Positions 33,753 through 44,800 of a stretch of DNA of 64,000 bases are shown here, in pieces. This DNA comes from Hygrophila difformis (Eukaryota > Streptophyta > Magnoliopsida > Lamiales > Acanthaceae). Position numbers and translations under genes: made by a program. Under the pieces are notes generated by a model, which was given only the letters and a program-made list of their open reading frames with translations, ran no database searches and was not told where the DNA came from. The first letter of the stretch is position 1. Every line of letters starts with the position of its first letter. Location: positions 8,026,394 through 8,090,393 of the forward strand of contig JAOANR010000005.1 of the NCBI GenBank assembly GCA_030278955.1, in the 5' to 3' direction.

Positions 33753-34196
33753 TTAGAGCTTTCCGAGCGTGTATTCCACATTTTCCAGGAAGAACTGACT
33801 CCGAGTCGCTTCTCTCAGTTCCGCCCAGGTATCAATTGCCAATCTACTTTGCTGAATCTCAGCAAATTTTCCACGCCACCATAACTTGGCGTCTCCCGCC
33901 AGATACATCGTGGCCGTAGAAACCCTTCTTGTTTCAATTTCAATACCCGGATTCTCAAGGTACTGATTCATATCACAGAGGAAGTTCTCGACTTCCTTGG
34001 CATCGCGGTGGCCAGTGTAAGGCTGAGGTTCCGGGACACGCACTCTTGGGCCGGAACTCGGAGCAACTTCTTGCTCTCTACTTACAGCTTTATGTAGTAG
34101 TCTTATTTGGATGAACATCTCTTCCATCCTCGCCTGGGCCTCTGCCCGTTCGAGTTTAGCTCTCTCAGCTAACTCTTGTGCCTGGGTCATCGCCAA
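33753..34196 (-). pseudogene. gag (Retrotrans_gag) core
   Basis: Contains the coiled-coil RAKLERAEAQARMEEM and the gag core with LWWRGKFAEIQ and TWAELREATRSQF, typical of plant Ty3 gag. The frame breaks near 33750, and the following 169-codon frame (MRHTGNVREYVKTFSAL) continues gag. Confidence 0.8.
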
Positions 34197-34429
34197 CTGC
34201 GAGCCCTACTCTTGTGCCTGGGTCATCGCCATCTGCGAGCCCTCGGCATTACTCATCCTGGGCCTCTGCCCGTTCAAGTTTATCACCACTCACATGCTAT
34301 TTCGTACGCAATGCCCGACCACACCATTCGTCCATCGCACCCCGCAACACCCACTGGGAATCACGAGGTTGCAACGACAACCGGCGCGTCCGGACAGCCC
34401 CGACAGGCGTGGACATTACTCTTAAGTGA

Positions 34430-34624
34430 TCAACAGAGCTCCTGGCACTCACTCAGGATGGCTCTTGTCTCTGCATTATCCGTCTCAAGTTCTTCAACTT
34501 TTGACCAGAGCCTTGCCTCTGCAAGGTCCAAGTCAACCAGCCTCGATGTCGTAGTCCTAGTCTGCCGCGCCGGGGTGTGCCCGCCTGCCGTTTCCGAATC
34601 CGATCCTGATGCACTCTCGCTCAT
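34430..34624 (-). pseudogene. gag N-terminus
   Basis: The frame starting MSESASGSDSETAGG (34624) is the first after the primer site, Ser/Gly-rich then a coiled-coil-like segment (LVDLDLAEARLWSKVEELETDN). It stops at 34430, and gag resumes in another frame at 34196. A near-duplicate of about 36 bp (around 34170-34244) sits in the gap and may have broken the frame. Confidence 0.6.
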
Positions 34625-34650
34625 GATGCCACCACCTCTTCCGTAAGGCC

Positions 34651-34663
34651 GGCTCTGGTACCA
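34651..34663 (-). promoter_or_regulatory. Primer-binding site, initiator tRNA-Met type
   Basis: TGGTACCAGAGCC on the minus strand, two bases from the 5' LTR. The usual form is TGGTATCAGAGCC, so one mismatch. Confidence 0.8.
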
Positions 34664-34665
34664 AC

Positions 34666-35048
34666 TGTCACGGGGCACCGGGTCCGTATCGGGACAACCG
34701 CGCACCGTGTGGCTAATAGACTGATTCCCAGCACTATTCCGCCAAACGGTCCATCCGAAGGGTCGGGTTGGACAACATCATTGAGCTATTCAGGAAACTA
34801 TGGGATACTCTAAATTATATTACAACGGCAGACGAGCCCTACAGTAACTGCACAACAAAGGAACAAAAATGTGATTAGAGACCGAAAGGCCAACTAGCCC
34901 ACCCGAAGTGCCTTGCCGAGGGCACAACAGCAAGACGCTGCACAAAAGCTATACACGGCAACTAGGAAAGCAGTAAATAGAAAGCAGTAAATGGATAGGT
35001 GTCGGGACGGCGGGACAAGGGTAGCCACCAGGCGGCTACCGGTCAACA
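34666..35048 (-). repeat. LTR of the chromovirus element (right, 5' LTR)
   Basis: 383 bp, with ends matching the left LTR. The primer site lies two bases inside it. Confidence 0.93.
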
Positions 35049-35053
35049 CTATG

Positions 35054-35096
35054 GTTGAGAGAATGAGACTTGACCACTAGGGTAAGTCCCCAACCC
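35054..35096 (-). mobile_element. tRNA-derived SINE, 5' part
   Basis: Continuation of the SINE at 30066-30199. It carries the box A-like segment and the 5' end, followed by the right copy of the 11-bp target duplication. Confidence 0.75.
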
Positions 35097-35261
35097 CGAT
35101 AGATGGAAAATCATGATTATGTTCACATTTTTTAATTGGAGGCTTTTTTTTAATTAAAAAAAGAGGACATTAGTTTGTTAAACAAGGGAAGATATTTTGT
35201 AGAAACTAAGAATCATGAATGGGAGATTTGATACGAAAAAAAAAAAAAAAAAACAACAACA

Positions 35262-35395
35262 ACAACAACAAAAACCTAAATAATCCTCTAATTTTGGAAA
35301 ATTTCTCAAATAGTCCCATAATTTTTTATCCAATCCATCCTCTAACTAGCTAAATTTTGGCCAAAATCATCCCTAACCCCCAATCGCTCTGCTTG
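35262..35395 (-). repeat. Dispersed repeat, inverted partner of 53690-53800
   Basis: On the minus strand it reads GGGATGATTTTGGCC...AGCTAGTTAGAGGATGGATTGG...GAGAAATTTTCCAAAATTA, matching the plus strand near 53690-53790. A poly-A/CAA run adjoins it here and a poly-T run adjoins the other. No coding content. Confidence 0.65.
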
Positions 35396-35432
35396 TTCTC
35401 TCTACTAGATTTTTTGACCCGCGGCGCACGGG

Positions 35433-35880
35433 CAGTGGCGGAACTATATGGGGGCTTGGGGGGCTGCCGCCCCCCGAGTTCGAAATTTTCCGATTAATTT
35501 TTATATAATTATGTTTATTTTAGCTATATCAGAAATTATTTTTATATAATTTCACCCTCCTCAAACTCAAATCTTAGCATTAATATTTTATATAGTCGTA
35601 AAAAATTAATTATATTAGAAATTATTTTTCGGTAATTTATGGGGAAGAAGAGAAAAAAGAATGCAACATGTTTCTTTATTAGTGAGATTTCTTAACATAG
35701 GGTTATAAAGTTCTAAAGTTATAGACTCGGGTAGAGTTAGATGAAGAGAGTGACATCATTAGCAATCCAAAAAAATAAAAATCAATTGATAGTTATCCTA
35801 TGAAAATTAAAGATGAAGTAAGGCAAAGTTATTTATTCGCATCCTCGCCCCCCACCACAAACACTCTATGTCCACCACTG
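35433..35880 (+). mobile_element. hAT-type MITE
   Basis: Ends CAGTGGCGGA and (inverted) CAGTGGTGGA. The 8-bp flanks CGCACGGG and CATACGGG agree at 6 of 8 places, as for an aged hAT duplication. It is 448 bp without a coding frame, AT-rich inside with GC-rich ends. Confidence 0.7.
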
Positions 35881-36166
35881 CATACGGGTGTTAAATTATA
35901 TGTGCACTGGTGTTGAACTTATATGAGTTTAATGGGAAAATAAATTTTTTTGGATTACATGATGTTAGGGATGGGAATAGACCAGGCTACCCGACATGTG
36001 CCTATGGCCCAGTCCACCGAAAACCATGTCAGACCCAACTTTTTTAGAAATAGGCTAGGCTTAGACTTTTTTGAAAGCCTATTTAGCTAAATAGGTCCAG
36101 ACCAACTTTATAAAAAAAAAAAAAAAAAAACTATTAGGCTACCAGTTCGGCATAATTATCATTATT

Positions 36167-36238
36167 TTTTTAGGTAAATAGCAGGGTATCCTCAGGCCTC
36201 ATTGGATTCAAGACTAATCCCTCAAGAATCGGGTGGGC
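36167..36238 (-). mobile_element. SINE, 5'-truncated (family S)
   Basis: On the minus strand it matches the 3' half of the SINE at 45943-46120 (GGGATTAGTCTTG...CCAATG...ATACCC...ACCTAAAAA). It is flanked by a 16-bp duplication with one mismatch, CATAATTATCATTATT (36151-36166) and CATAGTTATCATTATT (36239-36254). Confidence 0.75.
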
Positions 36239-36645
36239 ATAGTTATCATTATTATTAGTATTAGTATGTTTATGTTTATTGCATGTAAATATGTGGTATC
36301 ATTTTGTTATTTTATGTGAAAATATTATTAATTTGATTTTATATAGGTTTTTAAAATATTTATAAGTCTTTAACCGTATATAAATAGTGTTGGATGAATA
36401 CTTACCAAAGTGCATAAATTTATGTCTTGTAAGTTTATAATTACATCTGGATATATATATGAAATAATTTTAACTTAATTTTAAAATAGACTTAATCAAA
36501 CTTCTAAAAGGCTTAAAAGCTGGCCAATTTAATTTTAATAGGCCATGCTTATGCTTATAAGATAGGCCTATCTTGGCCTTAAAAAATCGACAAAGGCTTA
36601 AGCTGTTCAAACCTAACCTAGCTTGGCCTATAGCCTATTTCCACC

Positions 36646-39097
36646 TGTAATACCCGAGAATTTTGTAACTTAAATAAATAAAATGAATACAATAAATAAA
36701 TAAATAAATAATTAAAAGAATAAATGTGAAATGGAATTTAATCCAAGGGGTAATTAAAGTTAAAGATAAATTAATTAAGATATGAATTTGGAGCCCAAAG
36801 ATTAGCCCGGAAATCGGAGCCCAAGAACATAGGGGGATTGAAGTCCGAAAAAGAGGAGAAAGGCCCGACGGATCGCACGACCCGGCCCGGACGTAAGTCC
36901 TGGCCGAGGCCGCGCGACCTCCGCACGGGGCAAGCCGTTTCGCGCGCCACCACCGCGCCAGCGGGCGGAAATGCCCCGTGCGATATTCTCTCGCCCGACT
37001 TCTGATTTTTCGAGTCGGTTGCTTACCTTTCGGCTCAAGACTCTTCATAGCTGACCTAGGCCGAACCCTAAGACCCTTGAGTCTATAAATATCCTTCTCC
37101 TTCGACCCCGAACACTTTTCAAACTCTTCAAATTCTCTATCCGTCTCAAACACCGAAAAACCCTAAATTCTAAGTCGTCAGAGGCACGAGGTTGAGAAGG
37201 AGGACGTTTCCAGGCGAGTTCAAGAGTTCCCGGGCGTAGGTAGACAGTGTGGTAAGGTTTTCGTCCATTTCTCACCATTCAAATTCGAGTACGCATCTAA
37301 CTTGGCCCCTTTCTCTTTTCTAATCCCCGTTCCGGATCAAGAAGGAAGATTTCGACGGATCTAGGAGTCTATCGGTGAACAAGGAGGCCACTTCTTCGAA
37401 TTAGACGAGCCGGAGAACCAATTTCTATGTAAGTTAACACTTACTATTGTTTTGGGTGACTAAAAACAACCGAACGAATAGATATAATAAGAAACCCCTA
37501 ACTAAAAATCTGTTCACACCGGCGCAGTAACTTTGCACAAATTTTTCGAACCATATAAAATGCTCAAACGGAAACACTCAAAACATAAAATGTGTTCCTA
37601 ATACTCTGATTTATAATGTGTAAAAATTTCAGAATTTTTAGTTAAGATTTGGTACCCGAAAATCGACCTAGCGAACCTGCCTTTAAATTGAATCTTGAAA
37701 TGGTGGCAGAATTACTTTTCAAACTTGTTGATGATTTTGACAAGAGATCTAGGCCGAATTAGGACTTGAGTTGAACATGAAATGTGTAGATATATGTGTT
37801 ATGAACTACCATGTAAAATTTTATTAAGATTGGTGATCATTTGTTAAGTTCAAAATCGGATTTTTGAAACTGCTGCATCCTGAGTTCGGACAGAATCATG
37901 TTCTTGTACAAATCCACACTTTTAACTTGTTTTCTTAACCCGGATCGAAAAACTTAAAACACGAAACTTGTTCGCTACTTTGTTGTCGAGTTACTGTCCA
38001 AATTTCAGAATTTTTGGCCTTGAGATAAATTTTTAAATGATAATGGCGCGAACATCGACATGTGAAAGTTATGTTTTGAGAAACTTGATGAATTTGTGAA
38101 ATTGGCCTTGACTATACAAACAAGTGAAATTCTTTTGAAATTATTAAACAAACTTTTTCGAAAAATCCCCTTGCAACTTGATTAAAAACCTATATAGGGG
38201 GTGAGTGCTTTGCAGGGTGCCCTCCTAGCTTTACACGTCGTGCCTGAATGGACGATGGTGTTGAATATGAGAAATTATGCCGAAACGGCGACATATTTTG
38301 GGCCTACACTCTCGGGGGTATCCGTATGGATTTCCTGAGGCTCCGGAGTGGTACTGTGTATGGCGGATTTGGCTGAGGCCAACGGTTACTTGAAATACGT
38401 AGGGATTGAAAATGTAATCGAGAAATACTTGAGATACCTGATCTTGGAGTAATGGGGATAATTAAAAGACTTTTTATTATTGCTTTTATTTAAATTATGC
38501 TTTTAAATCATGTCATGTATTCATCTTACCATTTAAGCTATATGTATCATAGTTTAAAATCCATGTTTTAAGTTATGCATTTTAATTGTTAGTAGTTAAA
38601 TAAAATTGTATATTGCCTATTAGCATGCTTTTGATAAGTTTAATTAATGGCTTTGAAATTCCTTAAGAATATGCTATGTGTTAACTTACTCAACATGTTT
38701 TTCCTGACCGAACCATATTTTTCTCTTTTTCTTTCAGAGTATGAGGAATGTGCATGATCATATGCATGCATGGGATCATTTGGGAAAAACATTGTTTTTA
38801 AATTCTGCATTTATTTATGACTTGCATAAACGGGCATGTTTAACCATGTTTTGGCCATGTTGGCCCAATTTAAATTCCGCTGCAATATATATATATTTAA
38901 ATACTACTTTCCGCTGCAACTTAGATACTATTATTTTCATATTATGACATAATGAGCTGTGTTTAATTGTTTTAAATATTTTAAATACTGCAATACCATA
39001 GCCGTGCATCTCTCTAGTGAACTCAAAGAAGTCGTGTCTTGCTAGGGAGGTGTGGCGGTAACATCCCGGCCTGGGTTATCAAATCCGGGGTGTTACA
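36646..39097 (+). repeat. 5' LTR of the gag-only element
   Basis: 2452 bp, TGTAATACCC...GGGGTGTTACA. It contains hairpins such as CGTCGTgcctgaatggACGATG near 38238, whose counterpart in the 3' LTR reads CATCGTgcctgaatggACGATG, a change that turns a wobble pair into a full one. Confidence 0.88.
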
Positions 39098-39100
39098 AGT

Positions 39101-39113
39101 TGGTATCAAAGCC
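39101..39113 (+). promoter_or_regulatory. Primer-binding site, tRNA-Met type
   Basis: TGGTATCAAAGCC, three bases after the LTR. One mismatch from TGGTATCAGAGCC. Confidence 0.8.
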
Positions 39114-39129
39114 CGGAATATTTTTAAAT

Positions 39130-39440
39130 CTATTATCATTATTATTTTTAAATTATTATTTTTAAAACCATTATTATTATTACTTTAAAGCTATTATTTT
39201 TAGAAGCCCAAATTATTATTTCAAATTTCCTAGCCCAAATTATTATTTTAAAGTTTTAGCCCAATTTTTTTTTAGCCCTAACACTATTTTTAATCTGAAG
39301 CCCAAATTATTTTAAACCCCAATTATTTTTAAAGCCCAATCCCCATGTTTTTAAAAGAGCCCCATTATTATTCTTTTGGTCCAATATAGAGGCCCAAATC
39401 ATACTACCATTATTTTTAGTCCACCATGGAATAGATTATT
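39130..39440 (+). repeat. Degenerate AGCCCAAATTATTATTTT repeats
   Basis: At least eight loosely spaced copies of (A)GCCCAA(A/T)TTATT between the primer site and the first gag-like frame. Non-coding leader. Confidence 0.55.
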
Positions 39441-39583
39441 ACTTTTAAAAGTCCATGGGAAAAATAAATGTAGTGCATGGATTTAATTTCGGGGATCATC
39501 ATTTGCATGTGCATACTACATTCTCTATACTTAGATAACTTAGAAGCTTGATATGTTCTAACTTAGATCTTTTGCTATACTAG

Positions 39584-39973
39584 ATGGCTAACCAAGACAT
39601 GACAAACTTAATGGTCAAAATGATGAGTGCTTATCTGGATTCCCAACAAAGCATACAACAACTGAAACACCGTGTAGCTCAATTGGAAGCAAATCTGCAC
39701 CATATGGGGAATTTAAGGGAAGCGGACCACCACCGCATCAATCAACTTGAACACCAAATCCACGGCCTCACTGAACTAACCCATCACTTAAATAAGAAGA
39801 TCAGCGATCAAGGATTAGGTCTGCTCCACCTCACGGACATCATAATACCATTCAGTCCGTGGAGAATCATTTGGCGGAGCCGAGCCCAGTCCCAAGCCCA
39901 ACGGAGGAAGACCCTACCAATGAGGCTTAGGGAGATTGAAGATTATAAACACTATCTATCTACTTTTGTCTAG
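39584..39973 (+). pseudogene. gag leader segment with coiled coil
   Basis: MANQDMTNLMVKMMSAYLDSQQ... forms a probable coiled coil (about residues 15-75, QQLKHRVAQLEANLHHM; RINQLEHQIHGL). The end of the frame looks shifted: the +1 frame near 39835-39930 gives a more gag-like Pro/Glu linker. It is probably the N-terminal part of the gag at 40545. Confidence 0.5.
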
Positions 39974-40017
39974 TTATTCCTTTCCGAGAAATAGAAGTAC
40001 TATTTCATTTCCTCTTT

Positions 40018-40548
40018 TTGGCACTAAAATTCCTTATATGGAGAAATAAAATGCGAGTTCCTACCTATTATTACAACACTCTTGTTATTCCAAAAATCTT
40101 GAGGGATTTTCCGAACCACAATCCAAAAATTCAAAATTTGAAAAAAAAAAAACACGCCTGTTCTGAAAAAAAACACGCCTGTTCTGAAAAAAAAAACGCG
40201 CGCCATGCGTTAAGAAACAATAACAAACCACCATACATTAAACAACTTCTAACGTCACATGTTGATCTAACAACACCAATTAATTACCCTATCAAGTCCT
40301 TAGGATCTAATCCTTGTGAATTTGTAACAGAATGGCACCAAGAGAAAGACCACGAAACCAACCCGTTCAAAAAAACACTAATGAAGTGCCACAATACCCC
40401 CACTGAGCCAGCTCAAAACGTGGGTGATCAAAACCAAGGTGCGCAAGCAGCCCCCGCACCGAACAACGTAGACGACCGCCTACGAACCATAGAGGAAGTC
40501 CTAGTCGCGGTAGGAAATGCGCAAGTAATCAACAACCAGCTGCGGTGA
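40018..40548 (+). pseudogene. gag linker segment with slippage-prone A tracts
   Basis: The N-terminal third is low-complexity, made by three tandem copies of a CACGCCTGTTCTGAAAAAAAA-type unit (about 40141-40200). The C-terminal part (NVGDQNQGAQAAPAPNNVDDRLRTIEEVL) is a typical linker and short coiled coil before the gag core, which follows in another frame at 40545. Confidence 0.5.
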
Positions 40549-41291
40549 TGCCTCCACCACAGGCTCGCAAGAACTACTTAGCGATGGTGAATCCCTACCA
40601 ACCGCCACACTACGCCGATGAAGAGGACCCAGCCAAGCTAGAGGAATGGATACGGACATTCGATAAGCTGCTGAACGTCGTAAAGTGTCCCGACGGGGAA
40701 AAGGTTCACGTAGCCTCATACTACTTAGGAGGCAAGGCGGATGATTGGTGGCAAGCCACCCAAGGGAAATTGGCGAAGTATGACGAGCCCTACTCAAGGG
40801 TAGAGTTCATGGATCTGATTAGGGATCGTTTTTATCCCATGAGCACGAAGGCAGCTATGTATGAGGAATTCCTGACACTGAGGCAAGAAGGAAGAACGGT
40901 CCAAGAGTACTATAACCATTTTAAGGAGTTGGTGCGGTTTGCGCCGAGACTAGTGTCGACTGATATAGAGAAGGCACAGAAGTTCGAGATGGGACTGAAC
41001 CTATCGGTTGGAGAGGTAATCACGGGCGAGCACTACCCTGACCTACAAGTTGTGTACGATCGTGCGATAGCGGTTGCACGAGTTCAAGGACTGAAACGGA
41101 AACCGGTCGTTGAGACTAACCTAGGACCACAAGGAGAATACAAGAGGAATAAGGACCATTCCCGTGGAAACTCGAACAAACCATATCAAAACGACAATGG
41201 AGGAAACAAGGGGATAGTCATCAACCATGGTGACTATCCGCCACTATGTCCAAAGTGTGGTAGACCACATTATGCGAGAGGATGCCCTTAG
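40545..41291 (+). CDS. Ty3-type gag (Retrotrans_gag plus CCHC)
   Basis: 248 residues. The gag core spans about 25-150: YADEEDPAKLEEWIRTFDKL, YYLGGKADDWWQATQGKLAKY, FMDLIRDRFYP and LTLRQEGRTVQEYYNHFKELVRFAP. A basic Asn/Gly-rich linker follows, then a CCHC-like knuckle CPKCGRPHYARGCP at the C terminus. A TAG at 41289-41291 interrupts just before a second knuckle in the same frame, ACFRCGRHCHRLRDC, so the native protein was probably longer. In plant gag-only elements this protein forms the particle. Neighbours are the LTRs only; no pol follows. Confidence 0.85.
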   Translation: MMPPPQARKNYLAMVNPYQPPHYADEEDPAKLEEWIRTFDKLLNVVKCPDGEKVHVASYYLGGKADDWWQATQGKLAKYDEPYSRVEFMDLIRDRFYPMSTKAAMYEEFLTLRQEGRTVQEYYNHFKELVRFAPRLVSTDIEKAQKFEMGLNLSVGEVITGEHYPDLQVVYDRAIAVARVQGLKRKPVVETNLGPQGEYKRNKDHSRGNSNKPYQNDNGGNKGIVINHGDYPPLCPKCGRPHYARGCP

Positions 41292-41670
41292 CCTGGAGCA
41301 TGCTTTCGATGTGGTCGACATTGTCATCGGCTGCGTGACTGCCGGACGCCGATAGAGAACATCAACAAGAGAGAGGATGTGACCACTCGACTTAGGCGGC
41401 CACAGAACCCAGACAGTCGAAATGGCGACAACCAAGGGCATCGATCCCCTCAGAATCAATATCAGAACCCTCAACAAGACCAAAACCCGAACCTTCTTGA
41501 GAATAATGTATTGGCAGTTATGGGGACATAAATGAAGTCCTAAGGGGAAGAGGATGTGATACCCCGTAAGAAGTCTTCACGCATCGAATCGGAAATTTAA
41601 TTCGAGCGATGAGAATAACTGCATTTATTTTTGAGTTCAACTCGACGATGTGTATCCAAATAAAAAATAA

Positions 41671-41738
41671 ACAAATTCAAATTTTTTTGAACTACGTAAT
41701 GGCTTGATCCCTTCACAGGGTACGTAGGCAGCTTGGAA
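41671..41738 (+). repeat. Conserved GAACTACGT...GTACGTAGGCAGCTTGG block
   Basis: Nearly the same sequence is found at 1403-1470, near the start of the solo LTR. Here it lies inside the element, about 120 bp before the 3' LTR. It contains GTACGTAG and GAACTACGT, partly complementary to each other, so a local stem is possible. Confidence 0.65.
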
Positions 41739-41856
41739 ATTTTAATTCTGAGTTCAGTCACAAAATAATAAAATAAACGAAAGGACCCTAGCTCTTAGCT
41801 CGAGAAAAGCCGAAACGCAACTTCGATGACGAAGTTGATTCTTAAGAAGGGTAGAC

Positions 41857-44800
41857 TGTAATACCCGAGAATTTTGTAACTTAAATAAATAAAATGATTG
41901 CAATAAATAAATAAATAAGTAAATACATAAAAGAATAAATGAGAAATGGAATTTAATCCAAGAAGGAATTAAAGTTAAAGATAAATTAATTTAATAAATT
42001 GTTCCAAGAAAACCCAATACACATGGACTCAATAATTCGAACCCGAAATCAAATTGAGACCCGAATAAAATTAAGATAGGAATTTGGAGCCCAAAGATTA
42101 GCCCAGAAATAGGAGGATAGAAGTCCGAAAGAGAGGAGAAAATACCCGACGGATCGCACGACCGGCCCGGACCGAAGTCCAGGCCGAGGCCGCGCGGAGC
42201 GAGCCGTTTCGCGCGCCAGCGGGCAGAAACGCCCCGTGCGAGATTCTCTTGCCCGATTTCGGATTTTTCGAGTCGGTTGCTTACCTTTCGGCTCAAGACT
42301 CTTCGTAGCGGACCTAGGCCGAACCCTAAGACCCTTGAGTCTATAAATACCCTTCTCCTTCGACCCCGGACACTTTTCAAACTCTTCAAATTTTCTATAC
42401 GTCTCAAACACCGAAAAACCCTAAATTCTAAGTCGTCGGAGGCACGAGGTTGAGAAGGAGGACGTTTCTAGGCGAGTTCAGGAGTTCCCGGGCGTAGGTA
42501 GATAGTGTGGTAAGGTTTTCGTCCATTTCTTACCATTCAAATTCGAGTACACATCTAACTTGGCCCCTTCCTCTTTTCTAAACCCCGATCCGGATCAAGA
42601 AGGAAGATTTCGACGGATCTAGGAGTCTAAAGGTGAATGATGAGGCCACTTCTTCGAATTAGACGAGTCAGAGAACCAATTTCTATGTATGCTAAAACTA
42701 ACTATGGTTTTGGGTGACTAAAAACAACTGAACGAATAGATTTAATAAGAAACCCTAACTAAAAATCTGTTCACACCGGCGCAGTAACTTTGCACGAATT
42801 TTTCGAACCATATAAAATGCTCAAACGGAAAAACTCAAAACAAAAAATTGTTCCTAATACCCTGATCTATACCGTGTAAAAATTTCAAAATTTTTCATTA
42901 AGATTTGATACCCGAAAATCAACCTAGACGAACCTGCCTTTAAATTGAATCTTGAAATGGTGGCAGAATTACTTTTCGAACTTGTTGATGATTTTGACAC
43001 GCAATCTAGGCCGAATTAGGACTTAAGTTGAACATGAAATGTGTAGATATATGTGTTGTGAATTACCCTGTAAAATTTCATTAAGATTGGTGATCATTTG
43101 TTAAGTTCAAAATCGGATTTTTGAATCTGCTGCATCCTGAGTTCGGACAGAATCATGTTCTTGTACAAATCCACACTTTTGACTTGTTTTCTTAACCCGG
43201 ATCGAAAAACTTAAAACACAAAACTTGTTTGCTACTTTGTTGTCGAGTTACTGTCCAAATTTCAAAATTTTTGGCCTTGAGATAAATTTTTAAATGATAA
43301 TGGCGCAACATCGACATGTGAAAGTTATGTTTTGAGAAACTTGAGGAATTCGTGAAATTGGCCTTTACTATACAAACAAGTGAAATTATTTTGAAATTAT
43401 TAAACAAACATTTTCGAAAAATCCCCTTGCAACTTGATTAAAAACTTATGTAGGGGGTGAGTGCTCTGCAGGGTGCCCTCCTAACTTTACACATCGTGCC
43501 TGAATGGACGATGGTGTTGAATATGAGAAATTATGCCAAAACGGCGAGATATTTTGGGCCTACACTCTCGGGAGTATCCGTATGGGTTTCCCGAGGCTCC
43601 GGAGTGGTACTGTGTATGGCGGATTTGGCTGAGGCCAACGGTTACTTGAAATACGTAGAGATTGCAAACGCAATCGAGAAATACTTGAGATACCTGATCT
43701 TGGAGTAATGGGGATAATACAAAGACTTTTTATTATTGCTTTTATTTAAATTATGCTTTTAAATCATGTCATGTATTCATCTTACCATGTAAGATATATG
43801 TGTTAGGGGTGGGCAAAATATCCGAATTGAACTGTTGAACTGCTGATCCGAATCGAATCCGAATCGAATTTTCGGTTAATCGGGGTGTTCCGTTCGGTTA
43901 CAAATACCTCAACACAAGTATTTGTTCGGTTCGGTTCGGTTTCAGTTTTTACAATTTTTTTTACTTCGGTTAACCGAACTGAACCGTATATTATTATTAA
44001 ATTTTAAATTTTTTAAAATATATTTATATAAATTATATTTATATTATTATATGCTCCACTTCCCAAGATATAACAAAATCAAAACTTCAAAATTTAAATA
44101 CTATGCAATACCCAATTACCCATTCCAAATCTGTAAACCCTAATTGGAGTAACATTTCAAATCCCCCTTCCACATTCCAGTCGAGCTCCGCTCTCATCCG
44201 GTCACCCCCTTCATCTTTCCGGCATTCACAGCGTCACAACGCCACCACCACTCGTCGTCGTCTGGCGGGGCCATCCCCAGGGTGTGCTTCACCGCCTCAA
44301 GCTCTCCCTTTGCCATTCCCTTCGCATGTTCCCCCCGTCTTCTGCAGTAAATCCCCATCTTCTCCTTCCCTGCCTGCGCCGTCTCCTTCCCTGACTCCGA
44401 CATCTCTGCCGCTTTCTCCTTCGCCGCCGCCGCCGATTTCTCCTTCGCCGCTTCAGCCGTGTCCGCAGCCCTGCCCTTGGCCGCGCCAATTGCTCCCCCG
44501 TTATGTCCTTTGCCTCCTGAGTGCGGTCCTTTGTGTCGCCCGCCGGCCTTCCCTTTTTACAGGAGACAGCCATCGGGCCTTCCATTCCTCCCGTTGTTGC
44601 TCTGCATCTCCAATAGCTTAAGGTACTCTATTCCGGCGTACCCTTGCTAGTGGTTTTCTTGTCAGTTCTTCATTTTCCATTTGTTTTTACTATGTTGTAT
44701 TGGATCTGAGTTTACTCCCTTTGTTTTCTATTTGTTCAGTGTGGCTATCTTAATAGAAGAGTGGCTCTATGAACATGTTATTTGCTCTATATGAGCAGAC

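Larger units (their letters stand above)
30200..35048 (-). mobile_element. Ty3 chromovirus-type LTR retrotransposon, internally deleted
   Basis: Identical-length LTRs (383 bp each) with TGTCACGG...GTCAACA ends and a perfect CTATG duplication (30195-30199, 35049-35053). Order on the minus strand: LTR, tRNA-Met primer site, gag, reverse transcriptase, RNase H, integrase, chromodomain, polypurine tract, LTR. The length of 4849 bp is short for the group. The gag zinc knuckle and protease region are missing, part of the reverse transcriptase is deleted, and several frame changes and an in-frame stop exist, so it cannot be autonomous. It is inserted within a SINE. Confidence 0.92.

Noticed and set aside
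44103..44621. 172-codon Pro/Ser-rich frame inside the hAT-like element
   Set aside because: Low-complexity C/T-rich DNA is open in several frames. At most a captured fragment; not called as a gene.
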